This document shows, one piece after another, positions 32,035-42,487 of a stretch of 64,000 nt of DNA; the stretch's first letter is position 1, and each line of letters begins with the position of its first letter. Location of the stretch: assembly GCA_021432605.1 (NCBI GenBank), contig MU271148.1, positions 255,362 to 319,361 on the forward strand. Direction: 5' to 3'. Source of the DNA: Coniochaeta sp. PMI_546 (Eukaryota > Ascomycota > Sordariomycetes > Coniochaetales > Coniochaetaceae). Made by a program: the position numbers and the translations under genes. The notes below the pieces were generated by a model. The model was not told where the DNA came from. It was given only the letters and a program-made list of their open reading frames with translations, and did no database searches.

Positions 32035-34037
32035 TCACGGACCCTGCCGCCATATCCTAGAAACATAAAGATTGCTACCGCGCACCCGCACCTCCTCCGG
32101 AGTCGCGATATCCGGTAGGCCATGGGTGTCGTTCTGCCTCTCCTGCGCAGCAGCCGGGTCCGGCGCCGCGACGTGCAGATCGAACGCCTTGGGACTCGGC
32201 AAGGTGTCCGTGCTGCCGCTTGGTTTGCGGTCATGCGATATCGATATCGTCGCCCTGCTGTCGATCATGGCTTCGGTGCTTAGTTCCCTGCGCGATGACG
32301 CCCGGCTCTGCGACCGGTCTGGAGCATCGGGCGTGTCGAAGTCCTCCAAGTCGGCAAGGTTAGCTCGACGCCCGTTCCTCGGTCTGCGTGCTGGGGCAAC
32401 CATGTTGTCGGGCTCTCCGTGCTGTGACCCAAGTTCGTGCGAGTCGTTCTTCGAGCTCGAGTTCGAACCTTGCGGGCTGTCTGGTGATGTCACCCATTGG
32501 ATGACTACGACACTGAATAGTACTATTAGTGACGACAGACGTCAGCATCTCTATACCTTGGGGGAGACGACCCCCTGAGGCACCCAAGGGTCTTGTTTAC
32601 AACAGATCATAAACACTTACTATCGCTATTACAGCACATCAGGCATACCCATCCTGGTTCACCGTCAAGACCCATTAACACCGAAAGGTTGCTAGACAGA
32701 ACGCTTTGTCAGCACGAAGCCTGACACTCTGTTCAACACACATCGTCGCAGGGCGAACATACACAACACTGCTTGTCAAAGTGCAGATAGCGCCGATAAA
32801 TGTCCGCATAGCCACACGCCTTAATCGAGCGTTTGATCGAGTGCGCTGCGCACTCTTGAATGTGTACATGTCTGTTTACCGTATTAGTATGTTTTAACGG
32901 TCAGGCAACCTTTGATCGCGGCTAGTAAAATCTTACTGGACAACGGGACGAGGAACATGACCGTCAAGTACACCTGCGTCGACGGGAGCGTCAGCAGACC
33001 TGGCGGCCTTGTCCGGCCCACGAAGCTTACGTTGACCAAGACGTCAAAGCCTATGAGCGGTATCATGGCTGGTTTTTGCATGCCGATGACGCACTGCCCA
33101 TCCTGCATCTTGGTGATTCGGCTGGTGGGAATGCTGTTAGTGGTTGCCGGTTGTGACGCGAATAGGGGGGCCGCGTACAAAACGAAGTTCAAGATGGCCA
33201 CCACCGTGTATATCCCTGAGATGTCGTCAGCATGTCCACTGTGCCGACGAGAAAACCCGGTACGTACCCAGCATTCCGATAGAGTTGAAGATGTACAGCT
33301 TTGATTTGAGCCGTGGCTTGAGGTTGCCTCGTATAATATACTGCCCATGTCAGTTATCGCTATGAGCAGAAACAGGTATCGCAACTTACCGCCTTCTCCA
33401 CAAGGAACAGGTACACTAACTATCACAAATATGTCGAGTCAATTCAGTATTCGCAGGTGGATCGGTTCCATGTCTAGCAACTCACGATCTGTATACCGGT
33501 CAGCGAACCACCGAAGAGAGATGTGTCTCTGAGAAGACCCTCGCAGCATACCTTGGAGGAGACGTAGCAGAGGAGACAGAGCAGGATGGCGCTATCGCAG
33601 ACAGGAAAGGAGAAGTCGACGCCGAAGCCAAACTGGATTATTGCAGTGGCGAAGACGAAGATCCAACTGTCGATGTAGATGGCGACGACGACTGCTTGTG
33701 CGTCAGCAAGAAACTCGGACCAACGTCGCTTTCGGGCCGTCGACTCGCGCGAGGAGACGAGTTGTTCAGACCGGATCAAGGCGTACCCCATTGCACAAAT
33801 TGTATCTTCGCCCACGGTCTGCCGTTGAACAGTTTCTGTGCTGTCGCGAGACTGTCAGCCATCACAGCACTGCCATTCCGAGGAGCGAGAGGGCCGGCCC
33901 TCACAGAGGAAGGCCGATATCAGGGCGATCGAGGCCAAGGCTAAGATGACACTGATCAGCAATCCCGACAGCGGCTGCGTGTACCTCCCCGTGCGCCCCG
34001 AAGTAAACGTGATTCCGTCGCGCGCGACGGGCATCAT
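32035..34037 (-). CDS. Seven-transmembrane-helix fungal membrane protein, function unknown
   Basis: Highly split gene; proposed exons are 34037-33905, 33840-33787, 33694-33552, 33488-33486 (3 nt), 33419-33390, 33340-33268, 33215-33031, 32973-32937, 32871-32763, 32691-32621 and 32522-32035, giving 441 residues in one frame. Seven hydrophobic helices can be traced, including LLISVILALASIALISAFL, WAVVVAIYIDSWIFVFATAI, AILLCLLCYVSSKILVYLFL, YTVVAILNFVLYAAPLFA, MIPLIGFDVLVNVYLTVMFL, FIGAICTLTSSVVNLSVLMG and GWVCLMCCNSDILFSVVVIQ. The motif GMQKPAMIPLIGFDVLVNVY and the closing CNSDILFSVVVIQWVTS fit a fungal family of receptor-like integral membrane proteins that I know only as uncharacterised. The 150-residue C-terminal tail is soluble and Ser/Arg/Asp-rich. 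Topology resembles a GPCR, but no family assignment is made. The start codon is the least certain boundary. Confidence 0.82.
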
Positions 34038-36638
34038 ATAGAGGTCACGGCCGTCTCCTGGTTCGCGGTCGAAGCTGAGGGTGATGCCGTGGGTACATAG
34101 AAACTCGTGATGGTAGAGGAGGTTCGCCGGTGATATTACAGGAAACGAAGGTAACACAGGAGTTCGAACGGCAAACAAGAGAAGATAGGAAGTGTTTAGG
34201 TAGGATAGCGAGGCATCAAATACGGGAGATATGAATGCAGCAAGAGGGAGAAATGGAAGAGACCTCTGTTATGAGGATGCCCTCTACGAGCAGAGTCTAC
34301 GACCCTGACCTTGCCATATTTATCTCAGCCACCTGAACCTGAAGGGGGGAGGCATGTCTCGTGAAGAGACAGGAATGCTCCTGCCCAGGTCCCCCGAGGG
34401 CAGCCACATCTCTTCGTGCCCGCATGCATCGACTTCAGTTTCGTGGCGACCAAATCGTATGGCTTTTTCTTTTGCGATGATGCAGCCATCACACCGGGAA
34501 GGAGCATAGTATAGTTAGATCAAGATCAACATGACAGCTTCGAGTCACCCGAATACTCTAAATCTGTGACGCGCATGCCGTTCAGGAGAACGAAAGGTAA
34601 CCCATCCCTGATGTCGGTTTATCAGCCATCACAAAGCTGACTACATTCAATAGACGGGCCAAAAGCTGAGAGAGGGGGCGAGGGAGGGGGAAAGCGGCTG
34701 GCCGTAGAAAGCAAAACCTAGCCTGAGAAGACAAGTAATCTTTGCAAGCTTATTCGGCAGAGGGACTCGAGGAGAACAAGGTTGAGACTCGATCAAGACG
34801 TGTACAAGACAAGGAAGCACGACGGCAAACTAGTAGGTCGTCGACCAGTTAGTGATCTGAGAGGTCGGGCGCCTCCGCCGCCCCCGTATCACCATGGCGC
34901 ATCAAGCTGCTGCGAGCCCAGCTGGACTCGGATCTGGGAACAAGAAGCTGGTTTCCCCGGCTCAAGTCACCTTAACTGTTCCTTCTCGGGTAGCCGAAAG
35001 GTCGAGCCATGGTGAATGTATGATGAAGGGGGGAACGTACTCCGGCTGATCATCGCGCGGTTGCATCCCCATACTCGATGCTGAGGCTGGAATGAAAAAT
35101 CAATATAGGTATTTATCGAGAGGTGATAATGTCCTGGCGAATGGGAAGTTGCTCCTGGCATAACCAAAAGTTCTCTCAATTTCAAAGGAGGGAAGGCACG
35201 ATAGCCACTTGGACCTTCCGCCAATATATTTTTCAGGTTCAAGTGGACATCGCCAAATGCGAACAAGAAGTCGCGACCCAGGCTCGACCAGAGTCCAAGA
35301 AAGAGAGACAGACAATAAGGTAATTGACATGTTACGTGCACAGTGTGACGAAAAGAAAGTCTGTCTTGGAAGAAAGCCAGCCATCCAAACGATCGGCCAT
35401 GGGCGGATCTGAGGGAGGGGGTTGAGGAAAGAGCCAACCCAAGCCACTGACGACGGGGAGCACAGCTCAAATCGGAAAGCTGAACAGATCCGAATCGTCT
35501 GTATCCAACCGCAAGGCCACCCTGAAGCCACAGCTCTGAACATCTGCGATTGCGTTGGAATGTACGCAGAGATCGATCTCAATTGTCGCCGAAGCCATGT
35601 CTCAAGGGTCTTACCCACGTCACTACGGTACGTTGTTTGCGCCGTAGCTCCGACTAAGAGCTGACGAGCGTGGAGCCAAAATAGATGGTTGGTGTATTAA
35701 TCAGAGCAGACTCGCCGCGCTCGTAACGTCGCTCACGGTGAGATGTACCGGGGCGCAAGAATGGCTTGGGACGGCAAAGACCACCTCTCCTCTCTAAGGT
35801 AAGGTAGACATGGGGGCAAGCGGGTTTGGGATTACCGGGTTTGGGCTTTCAAACAGCCTCGGAACACACTCCCGATTCTTCGAGCTTACTGCTCCTTTCG
35901 CCGTTTTCGCCGGGTTCTCGCAGCGAACACGCAGCATGATCGGCGCAGGGAAGCCGCATTGCTTTGCCCCCCCGTCCCGTGCTTCAAGTCGAGTGCCCTG
36001 GTCTGTGAGACAGCGCTTCCTCGGTCCCGAGACGACCTTGGTGTGGCTTGCCAGGCTTGCCCTACCTAGCACTTATATAGACCTTTTACCTAGTGTTGCA
36101 GGATACTCGCCAAACATGTATGCGAAATAGGTAGCTTAAAAGACTGTGTACGGATAGATAATTCTTTGTACGATTTTCACATCTCTCTGCATCCAGGTAT
36201 CTGTCCGTCTAAAACACGACTGAAGAGGCTCTCTCACTCTCTCTGTAGTTCAGAATCTCCCCCATCGTCCCCAGATGAAGGGGGTAAAACTCAATGCAGA
36301 ATTAGTCCACACTCGGCCATAAAAAAAAAGCAACGCGAAAATATCAAGCTCTGACGCTCTCGCACGCTGCATGCGGTCTTATCGATCCAGAACTTCCGTT
36401 GTAAACGCCCTCGCAATGCTTCCGAAAACCATCAAAACAGATTGCTTTCCTCTAAACGCCAGTCTAAAGCCGGGCTTGTGATGCGCTCATTACCCTATTC
36501 GTGCCGTGCTTGGTTTCCGTGAACTCGTAACCTCGAAAAAATAGAGGCGTTCCAACCCACAGACCAGCTTGTCGGGCGTTCACCATATCATTACGTCGCC
36601 GAGTTCGTGTTTTAAAAAGTCCCTGACCTCTTTGGGCC
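34038..36638. other. Long intergenic region
   Basis: 2.6 kb between the seven-helix gene (start side) and the RING-H2 gene (stop side). No open frame with splice support, no RNA gene and no clear mobile element is seen. TACC/GGTA pieces occur at 35797-35812 and 36058-36095. Confidence 0.5.
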
Positions 36639-38333
36639 TCATGAAGTCGAAGGTCCATGGTTTGGGGATGTCCTTCCGGGCGACTGTGTCCTGGTCCGTA
36701 TCCTAAACTTGTCTCGCAGCCTGTCTGAAAGTTTTGAGCGCTGATGGCGCTCGGCCGACTCGCCATCATGGTCTCCAGTCTGGCCCGTCTCCTGCTGCTG
36801 TGAGCGATGACGCCTTAGGATCTCTATCCGCTCTTCAACAGACGCGTGCCTCAGCCGGTGGAGATCCAGTAGGCGGGATGATCTCCTGTTGCGTTGCGAA
36901 GTCTGCTGCTCGCTCTCCGCGAAATCCGCTTCTAATGGAGGGGGCAGCTGGTTGATGTCATCGACGACAGTACCGTCAGCGGAATCTTCATTGTGTGGTC
37001 TCAGGTCCAGACGACTATGCGGAAAGTCATGTTAGCATAGTAAACACAAAAAGGCTCGAAGGAATCATCTTACCATAGAGGACAGGTGCCGGAGACATTG
37101 ATCAACCACGGATCAATGCAGGGAGGATGGAACTTGTGATCGCATGGAAGGACCCTGACATCCTCGCCGACCCTGAAGTCTTCAGTACAGATCGAGCATC
37201 CGAGATGCTCGTCTTCCCCTTTTTGGCTGGCTCTTTCGGTCTCGGCCTGCTCTGGAATGGCCCCCATAGTCGCATTGGGCGCTGAGCCAGGTGCCGCTCG
37301 TGTCGTGACGGGGCTTCGCTGAGGTTCCTCGGGGATAGCCGAGAGTCGCGTGCCCATGTTCGGATCCTGAGGTGCCCTGATCGACGGTTGAGATTCCAGC
37401 TCCAGGGCCGGATCTTCTTTCGCTGCTGGTGGCGTATCGCCGAACTTGATGATGGGGATAGTCTCCAGCACCGCACGTGCGAGCCCTTTTGCCCGACTTT
37501 GACGTGGTCTGGAGCCGTATCCGGAACGAGGCCCATACCGCTCGGGATACCGATGTGCCCGAATTGCGCCGGTCGCGATGATGATGAGGAAGAGCAACGT
37601 GATGAGACCCGTAATACTGTACAAGATGCTCATAGCGACCGCAGAGTTGTTTCCGCCCTGGTTGTCCTGGTCGTCCTGCTGCGTCGAGGTGCTATTTCCA
37701 GTAATAGTGGCCTGCACAACCCCGTCATCCGCCGAGTCCGATGTGCGCAGCGCGTCCGCTGCTTCGCTCCTGTCGGTCATGGAAAATATCGTCTGATAAG
37801 GGAGGTTCGTATCCTGGATACCACAACAATTTCCTTGCTTGCTGTAGAGAAGGATAGCTTTTGGCGTGTTGCCCATGATGGTGGTAAGCATGTCGCTGGG
37901 GCTGATGTAAGAGGAATTCGTGTTATCGCAACATAGGTACGCGATGGCATCGGAGCTCGTAATATTAATGTAGTTTGTAGTTGTCGCCCCAACCAGCTTT
38001 CCTTTCACAAAGACGGCCTGTGAGACAGATCAGTGTTAGTCGACACACATGGCGCACGCGGCCCAGCAAGACCGGTCAACTGGATATTCGTCCGCCTCTG
38101 AGTCCACTCACATCTCTTCCGCGCTCCGTCTGATTAAGCCCGGCTCCCATAGTAAGCGGCACTACACCGTATGTGAGAGGGACCACGGCACCATCAGGTG
38201 CAGTGAGTTGGAGCTGCATTTCGAATGTCTTCTGCCACTCTGGCAGACTGTTCATCGAGAAGAGGAGGTCGGCGGATGCGGCGGAGAGTGTGGTCGCCAG
38301 CGCCAACAGCAACATTCTTGCTCTTGAAGCCAT
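36639..38333 (-). CDS. RING-H2 transmembrane protein, probable E3 ubiquitin ligase
   Basis: Exons 38333-38112, 38017-37074 and 37014-36639 give 513 residues. Residues 1-21 (MASRARMLLLALATTLSAASA) form a signal peptide. The next 190 residues are luminal or extracellular with several Asn-x-Ser/Thr sites and a Cys pair, where related proteins carry a protease-associated domain. One transmembrane helix (SILYSITGLITLLFLIIIATGAI) follows. The cytoplasmic part has a RING-H2 finger: CSICTEDF, then LPCDHKFHPPCIDPW, then CPLC, the last Cys being coded across the final intron. The third exon supplies a 125-residue basic Arg/Gln/Ser-rich tail with a RLLDLHRLR helix. Architecture matches endomembrane RING-H2 ligases of the RNF13/GRAIL kind. 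I chose the ATG directly before the signal peptide; the frame is open further upstream. Confidence 0.9.
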
Positions 38334-41300
38334 TTTTGCCCGCACCACGGCGGCGTTCGACGTCGCCTTGTACGGGGAATCTTGGTCGACGAAATCGTAT
38401 GCAAGGGTTGTCGGAGTGATGAGAGTCGGGACGGAAAAGGTGTGGAGGGTGAAGGAGGGAGGCAAAGGTAATGAAGGGTAGACGAGAAAAATGGCCGGGT
38501 GGACTGGATGTTTGGCACAGCCTACTTGGGCAGCGCAGACGTCTCAATTGGGATGACAGGCCATCATTTCGGATCCCAAGGCTTGGTTTTCTTGGTTTCG
38601 TGATCGTCGATATGGGTGCGGAAGGGCCGGGGTTTGGGCAATGGCAGTACGTTGCCCGCTGTCGATGCGGCGGAAGGCTGATGCCAATGAACAGGACAAA
38701 AAGAACGGAGCCAAGCCGGCTCGGCAGGGCCAAGGATGGAGGGGTGTTGATGCGGGGAGAGAGATCTGCGTTAGTCAAGTACTGACGATAAGCCTTGGTT
38801 GAGCCGCAAAGCTGGAGGTATCACGCAAAGACAAAGAATTCCCAATCCCCCCCCAAAGCGATCGGCTCGGATGCTGCCCACGTATTCGCTACAGGCCCAG
38901 CGTATAGAGGGCGGGATTCTTATCGTGGGACCTGATGATTTGGAACAAACTATGAGGCAGTTGTAGATTGAACCTTATCAAGCTCATGATATTTGATTCT
39001 TGAAGGTAAGTATCTCGTGGATGGAGGTCAACAGCGCAAAGCGTAAGCTGGTGTCAGCGAGTGACGGCAGAGACCTTACTGCCCGTGTAAGGTAAGGTCC
39101 TAAGTAAGGTACTAAGGTACCTTACCCAGGGTCAAGTAAGCTTGGACGCGAGCACTGATCGTCGACGTGTAAGAGGCGTTTTGACGGCACTTCTGAGACG
39201 CCAAAACTGTTTTAGCGCAGCTGTTTGAGGTGCATTGATTAAAGCGCCCCACCACTTCCCAGTAACAGAGTTGACTGTCGGCAAAGCAATCTTCATGCAT
39301 CATCGTCCAAGTGCCGCCTGGTAGGTAGTCTGTCGCTGTAAGGCATCTGTGGTTTCTTTCAACGATTTGCCTTTTCATGGTGTGTGCCCGGCGCTTTGGA
39401 GCACCAGTCATGCATCTCGACCAGCTGATGAAAGAGAGCTTGGTGTTTCTTCACCCAAATGTGCTAACTCCCGGTCCTTGTAGGTAACAAGATAGATGCG
39501 TTGTGATCGCCTCTGGACTGGGATCACGCATGTCATGAGGTTGCCTGAACACACAGAAGCAGGCTACCTCTCTAGCATTAAGCATATTTACACCACATCT
39601 TCCTATCAACATTACACAATTCCACAACGATGAGGCAACCAGACGACTACACAAGGGTAGTGCCACTAGGCACGAAATATGATCGAGGATATCCGCTTCA
39701 CCGATTGTAGGTCCGATAATAGACTACGTAAGATACAAACTTGCACCACAGGAGTATACACCGACGGTCCTTTCAAAATTGCCACGGAAACCCTGAGCAC
39801 TGTTATAGCAACTTGCCTTCGTAAGAGACTGACAGATACCTTAGTCAATAGTCAGCTTACTATAGAACGTCATGATACAGTCAGATACTCGGGCCTGGAA
39901 ACGCACACTGGCATCCTGGGACCCCGTGACCCGAGAGAGACAGACAGATACAATTGATCAGAGTTGTGTAATGCAGAGAAAATCATAGATCACAGCAAAA
40001 AACAATGTTTCGCGCAGGACGGTCTTGATTTGATTGTCAGCCAGCTCAAAAGGTAGGTGTCAAGGTAGGCCCCGGATCCTTCCCGGCCGTCGTCGACTGT
40101 CGTTGTGCTTGATGATCTGCTCTTAGGTCTCAAATGCCAAACCTCAACTCCATGATATCCACGGATCCGCAGGCCTTCGCCCAAACTGGACGATATTGCC
40201 CTAAGACTTAATTCATGCTTTACCCTATGTGTCAATAGGAGCACATCTCATGCCAGAGTCGATAAAGACCAGACACGCCGGTGCCTGATGCTTTGTAGCC
40301 GTCAGCCAAGTGTTTTATTGTAAGGAAGGAGACAGGATACTTACTTGGTGGTAAAGTTGATGTGACCAAATCGCATCTCAGGTCATGCCAGCGTTACTGG
40401 CGAAATGGCAACATGACCATACGAGAACCTCCACTAAACATCCGCAGAGCTAACCACCAAACCTTTGTTCGCTGTCACGATACTTAGCAATGTCCGGCTC
40501 GTGCTCCTCTGTGTCTGAACTTCACACAACGAGTGTTACAGCGCCATACGGACCCTAGCCAGAATACCATCGAATGCATTACGGCTAAATGCACCGAACC
40601 TGGCTCCCTGATGATCTCCAACACATAGCGAAATTCCCCGAGTTCCGACCAACCGAAGCCTCTAACCAAACGACTGGAAACAAGAGCTAAAGGTGAATGC
40701 CGGTCAGTTGTGCAGGGGTTGGAGGGACAATGCAGGGTGGTATATAAGATTAGCATGGACTGCATGTTTCTCGAAAACAGGGCAGTCCTAAACTTGCTAT
40801 AAGATCCTCCTCCTCGTCCTGCTATGTCTGCTTGATCTGGTTATAGCTCTGGGCGAGCTCTTGATACCGATTAGACGACCTGTGTGTCGAGATTTTGTCT
40901 TCTACCAAGGTGGAATGTACATGGATAGTTCGGTGGAATGGAATAGCCATAGCACGATGCAAGTAGACTCCAGCAGCCGGGAAGTGCATTACTTCAGCTT
41001 TCCATCCTTGGCCGCCAGCACGCTGAATTCAAGACGAAGGGATGGGGGTTGTCCTTTAGATTGAACATTGCAAGTGCCCGACAATGTGTGCTCCGGCCTG
41101 CTAAACATTCGCTGCCGTTGGCGAGTGCCATGAGGCCCAGCGACCGCGCTCTTGCTGGCCAGGGATGCAGGAGCATGTGAACAGGCACTATTAGCTCAAG
41201 GGTCGTTAACTCGACGAGCAAAGGAGGGCAGAGGTTCTCATGGAGCACATTGACGTATGAGACGTGGATCACTGGTATTTCGCCGTACTCGTGACAAGAG

Positions 41301-41426
41301 AGGTAGGTCATCATCGCTCGCGCCGCCCCCGAATGGTATGATGATGTAGAGACGTCCCAGGTATGAGACCGTCGTTGAGCCTCAAGCAGAAGGATGGCTG
41401 AGCAGTAGTAGCCGACGCAGACAGTT
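38334..41426. other. Long intergenic region
   Basis: 3.1 kb, upstream of the RING-H2 gene and downstream of the cofactor B gene. It has a cluster of TAAGGT/GGTACC repeats at 39087-39127. No gene with motif or splice support is seen on either strand. Confidence 0.5.
39087..39127. repeat. TAAGGT/GGTACC repeat cluster
   Basis: About 41 bp with repeated TAAGGT words and a palindromic TAAGGTACCTTA centre. Same flavour as the other GGTA-rich pieces in intergenic DNA of this window. Confidence 0.5.
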
Positions 41427-42487
41427 TTAGATCTCCTCCATATCCTCTAGGTCATCCAACACCGGGAACTCGCCAACCTCAACTCTCTCCGGCCTAACGA
41501 AGACGCCGCGTTTGACCGCCGACTCCTCACCCCAATACCTATGCCCGCCTATGCTGCCGTCGTTCTTGCCAACTGGCTCGTCCAGCTGGACGCCAACCCA
41601 CGCACCGATCGAGCCAGGAATCTCCTTCACCTCACCAACATACTTGATCTCACCCCTCCGGGCATCATCGCCACCAACCCTACACCTCTTCCCCACGGCG
41701 ATCCCGCGCTCTTTCACCTCTTGGGCGTACGCAGCTATCTTGGCCTGTTCGTGGCTGGGCGCGTCGGGATCGAAGCGTCCGAGCTTCTGGGCTTTCTTCC
41801 ACGCGAGTACGGAATCGCTTTTCTTGGCGTACTCCTCTTCCGGCATCACGTACTTCTCGACGCCCGACGTGTCTGTCAAGTTGAGGCGAGCACCAGGCGG
41901 CCGCGTATCTTGGACCTGGTGAGATGATCAGCTGAAGGCCCAGCGTTATCGATTACTCCTTTCGGTTTCAACGACAACCACTTTGCCTTCCTCTTGTGCT
42001 GATGGACCCTCTTGTTGTCCGCCAATTTCACATGCCACAGACAAGCACTTGCAATGACTGGTCCCGGCACCTCTAGCGATATTGTGCCTCAGGAGGACCA
42101 TCGGAGAGGCAAAAATACCTGCGGCGGAAAGATGTTCACTACCGCAACATCCTATGGATGTCCAAGACGGCCCATTTGATGCGTCAATGGAGCACTTGCG
42201 CCGGCTGATATCCGTTGTCCGATCAATGTCAAGGTGAAAATAGCACTTACATGAAGCTCCGCATATGGCGACAGGGGAAAGTTTGTGAGATGGGTTGTCT
42301 CTTCGTCGGGAGACTCGATCGGTATGGTCTCGCTTCCCGGCGTCCTCAACGACAGCCGCTGTGATGAGGGAGGCACACCTGTGATAGGTTCGAGTTTAGT
42401 CTTCAGCTGACCTATGGTCCACGACGGCGTGATCCGACGTTCCGAAGAGACGTTGTCCGATACGACGATGAGAGGGACGTCAGCCAT
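41427..42487 (-). CDS. Tubulin-folding cofactor B (Alp11/TBCB type)
   Basis: Cytosolic chaperone that acts with cofactor E on alpha-tubulin. Exons 42487-42251 and 41915-41427 give 241 residues, normal for the family. The N-terminal ubiquitin-like domain (1-85) includes VVSDNVSSERRITPSW and a helix with TIGQLKTKLEPITG. A linker carries the conserved TDTSGVEKYVMPEEEYAK. The C-terminal CAP-Gly domain has VGKRCRV, GEVKEIPGSIGAWVGVQLDEPVGKNDGS and the GHRYW motif, followed by FVRPERV. The protein ends in acidic residues DLEDMEEI, like the C-terminal tails that fold back on CAP-Gly domains in TBCB. The single intron (42250-41916) is 335 nt, several times longer than the others in this window. Confidence 0.93.

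Noticed and set aside
33786-33850. Reading the second exon of the seven-helix gene in the frame that continues to SEQLVSSRES
   Set aside because: It forces a stop at the exon 1 junction; the chosen acceptor (33841) and an extra intron at 33786-33695 keep one frame and join helix 2 correctly.
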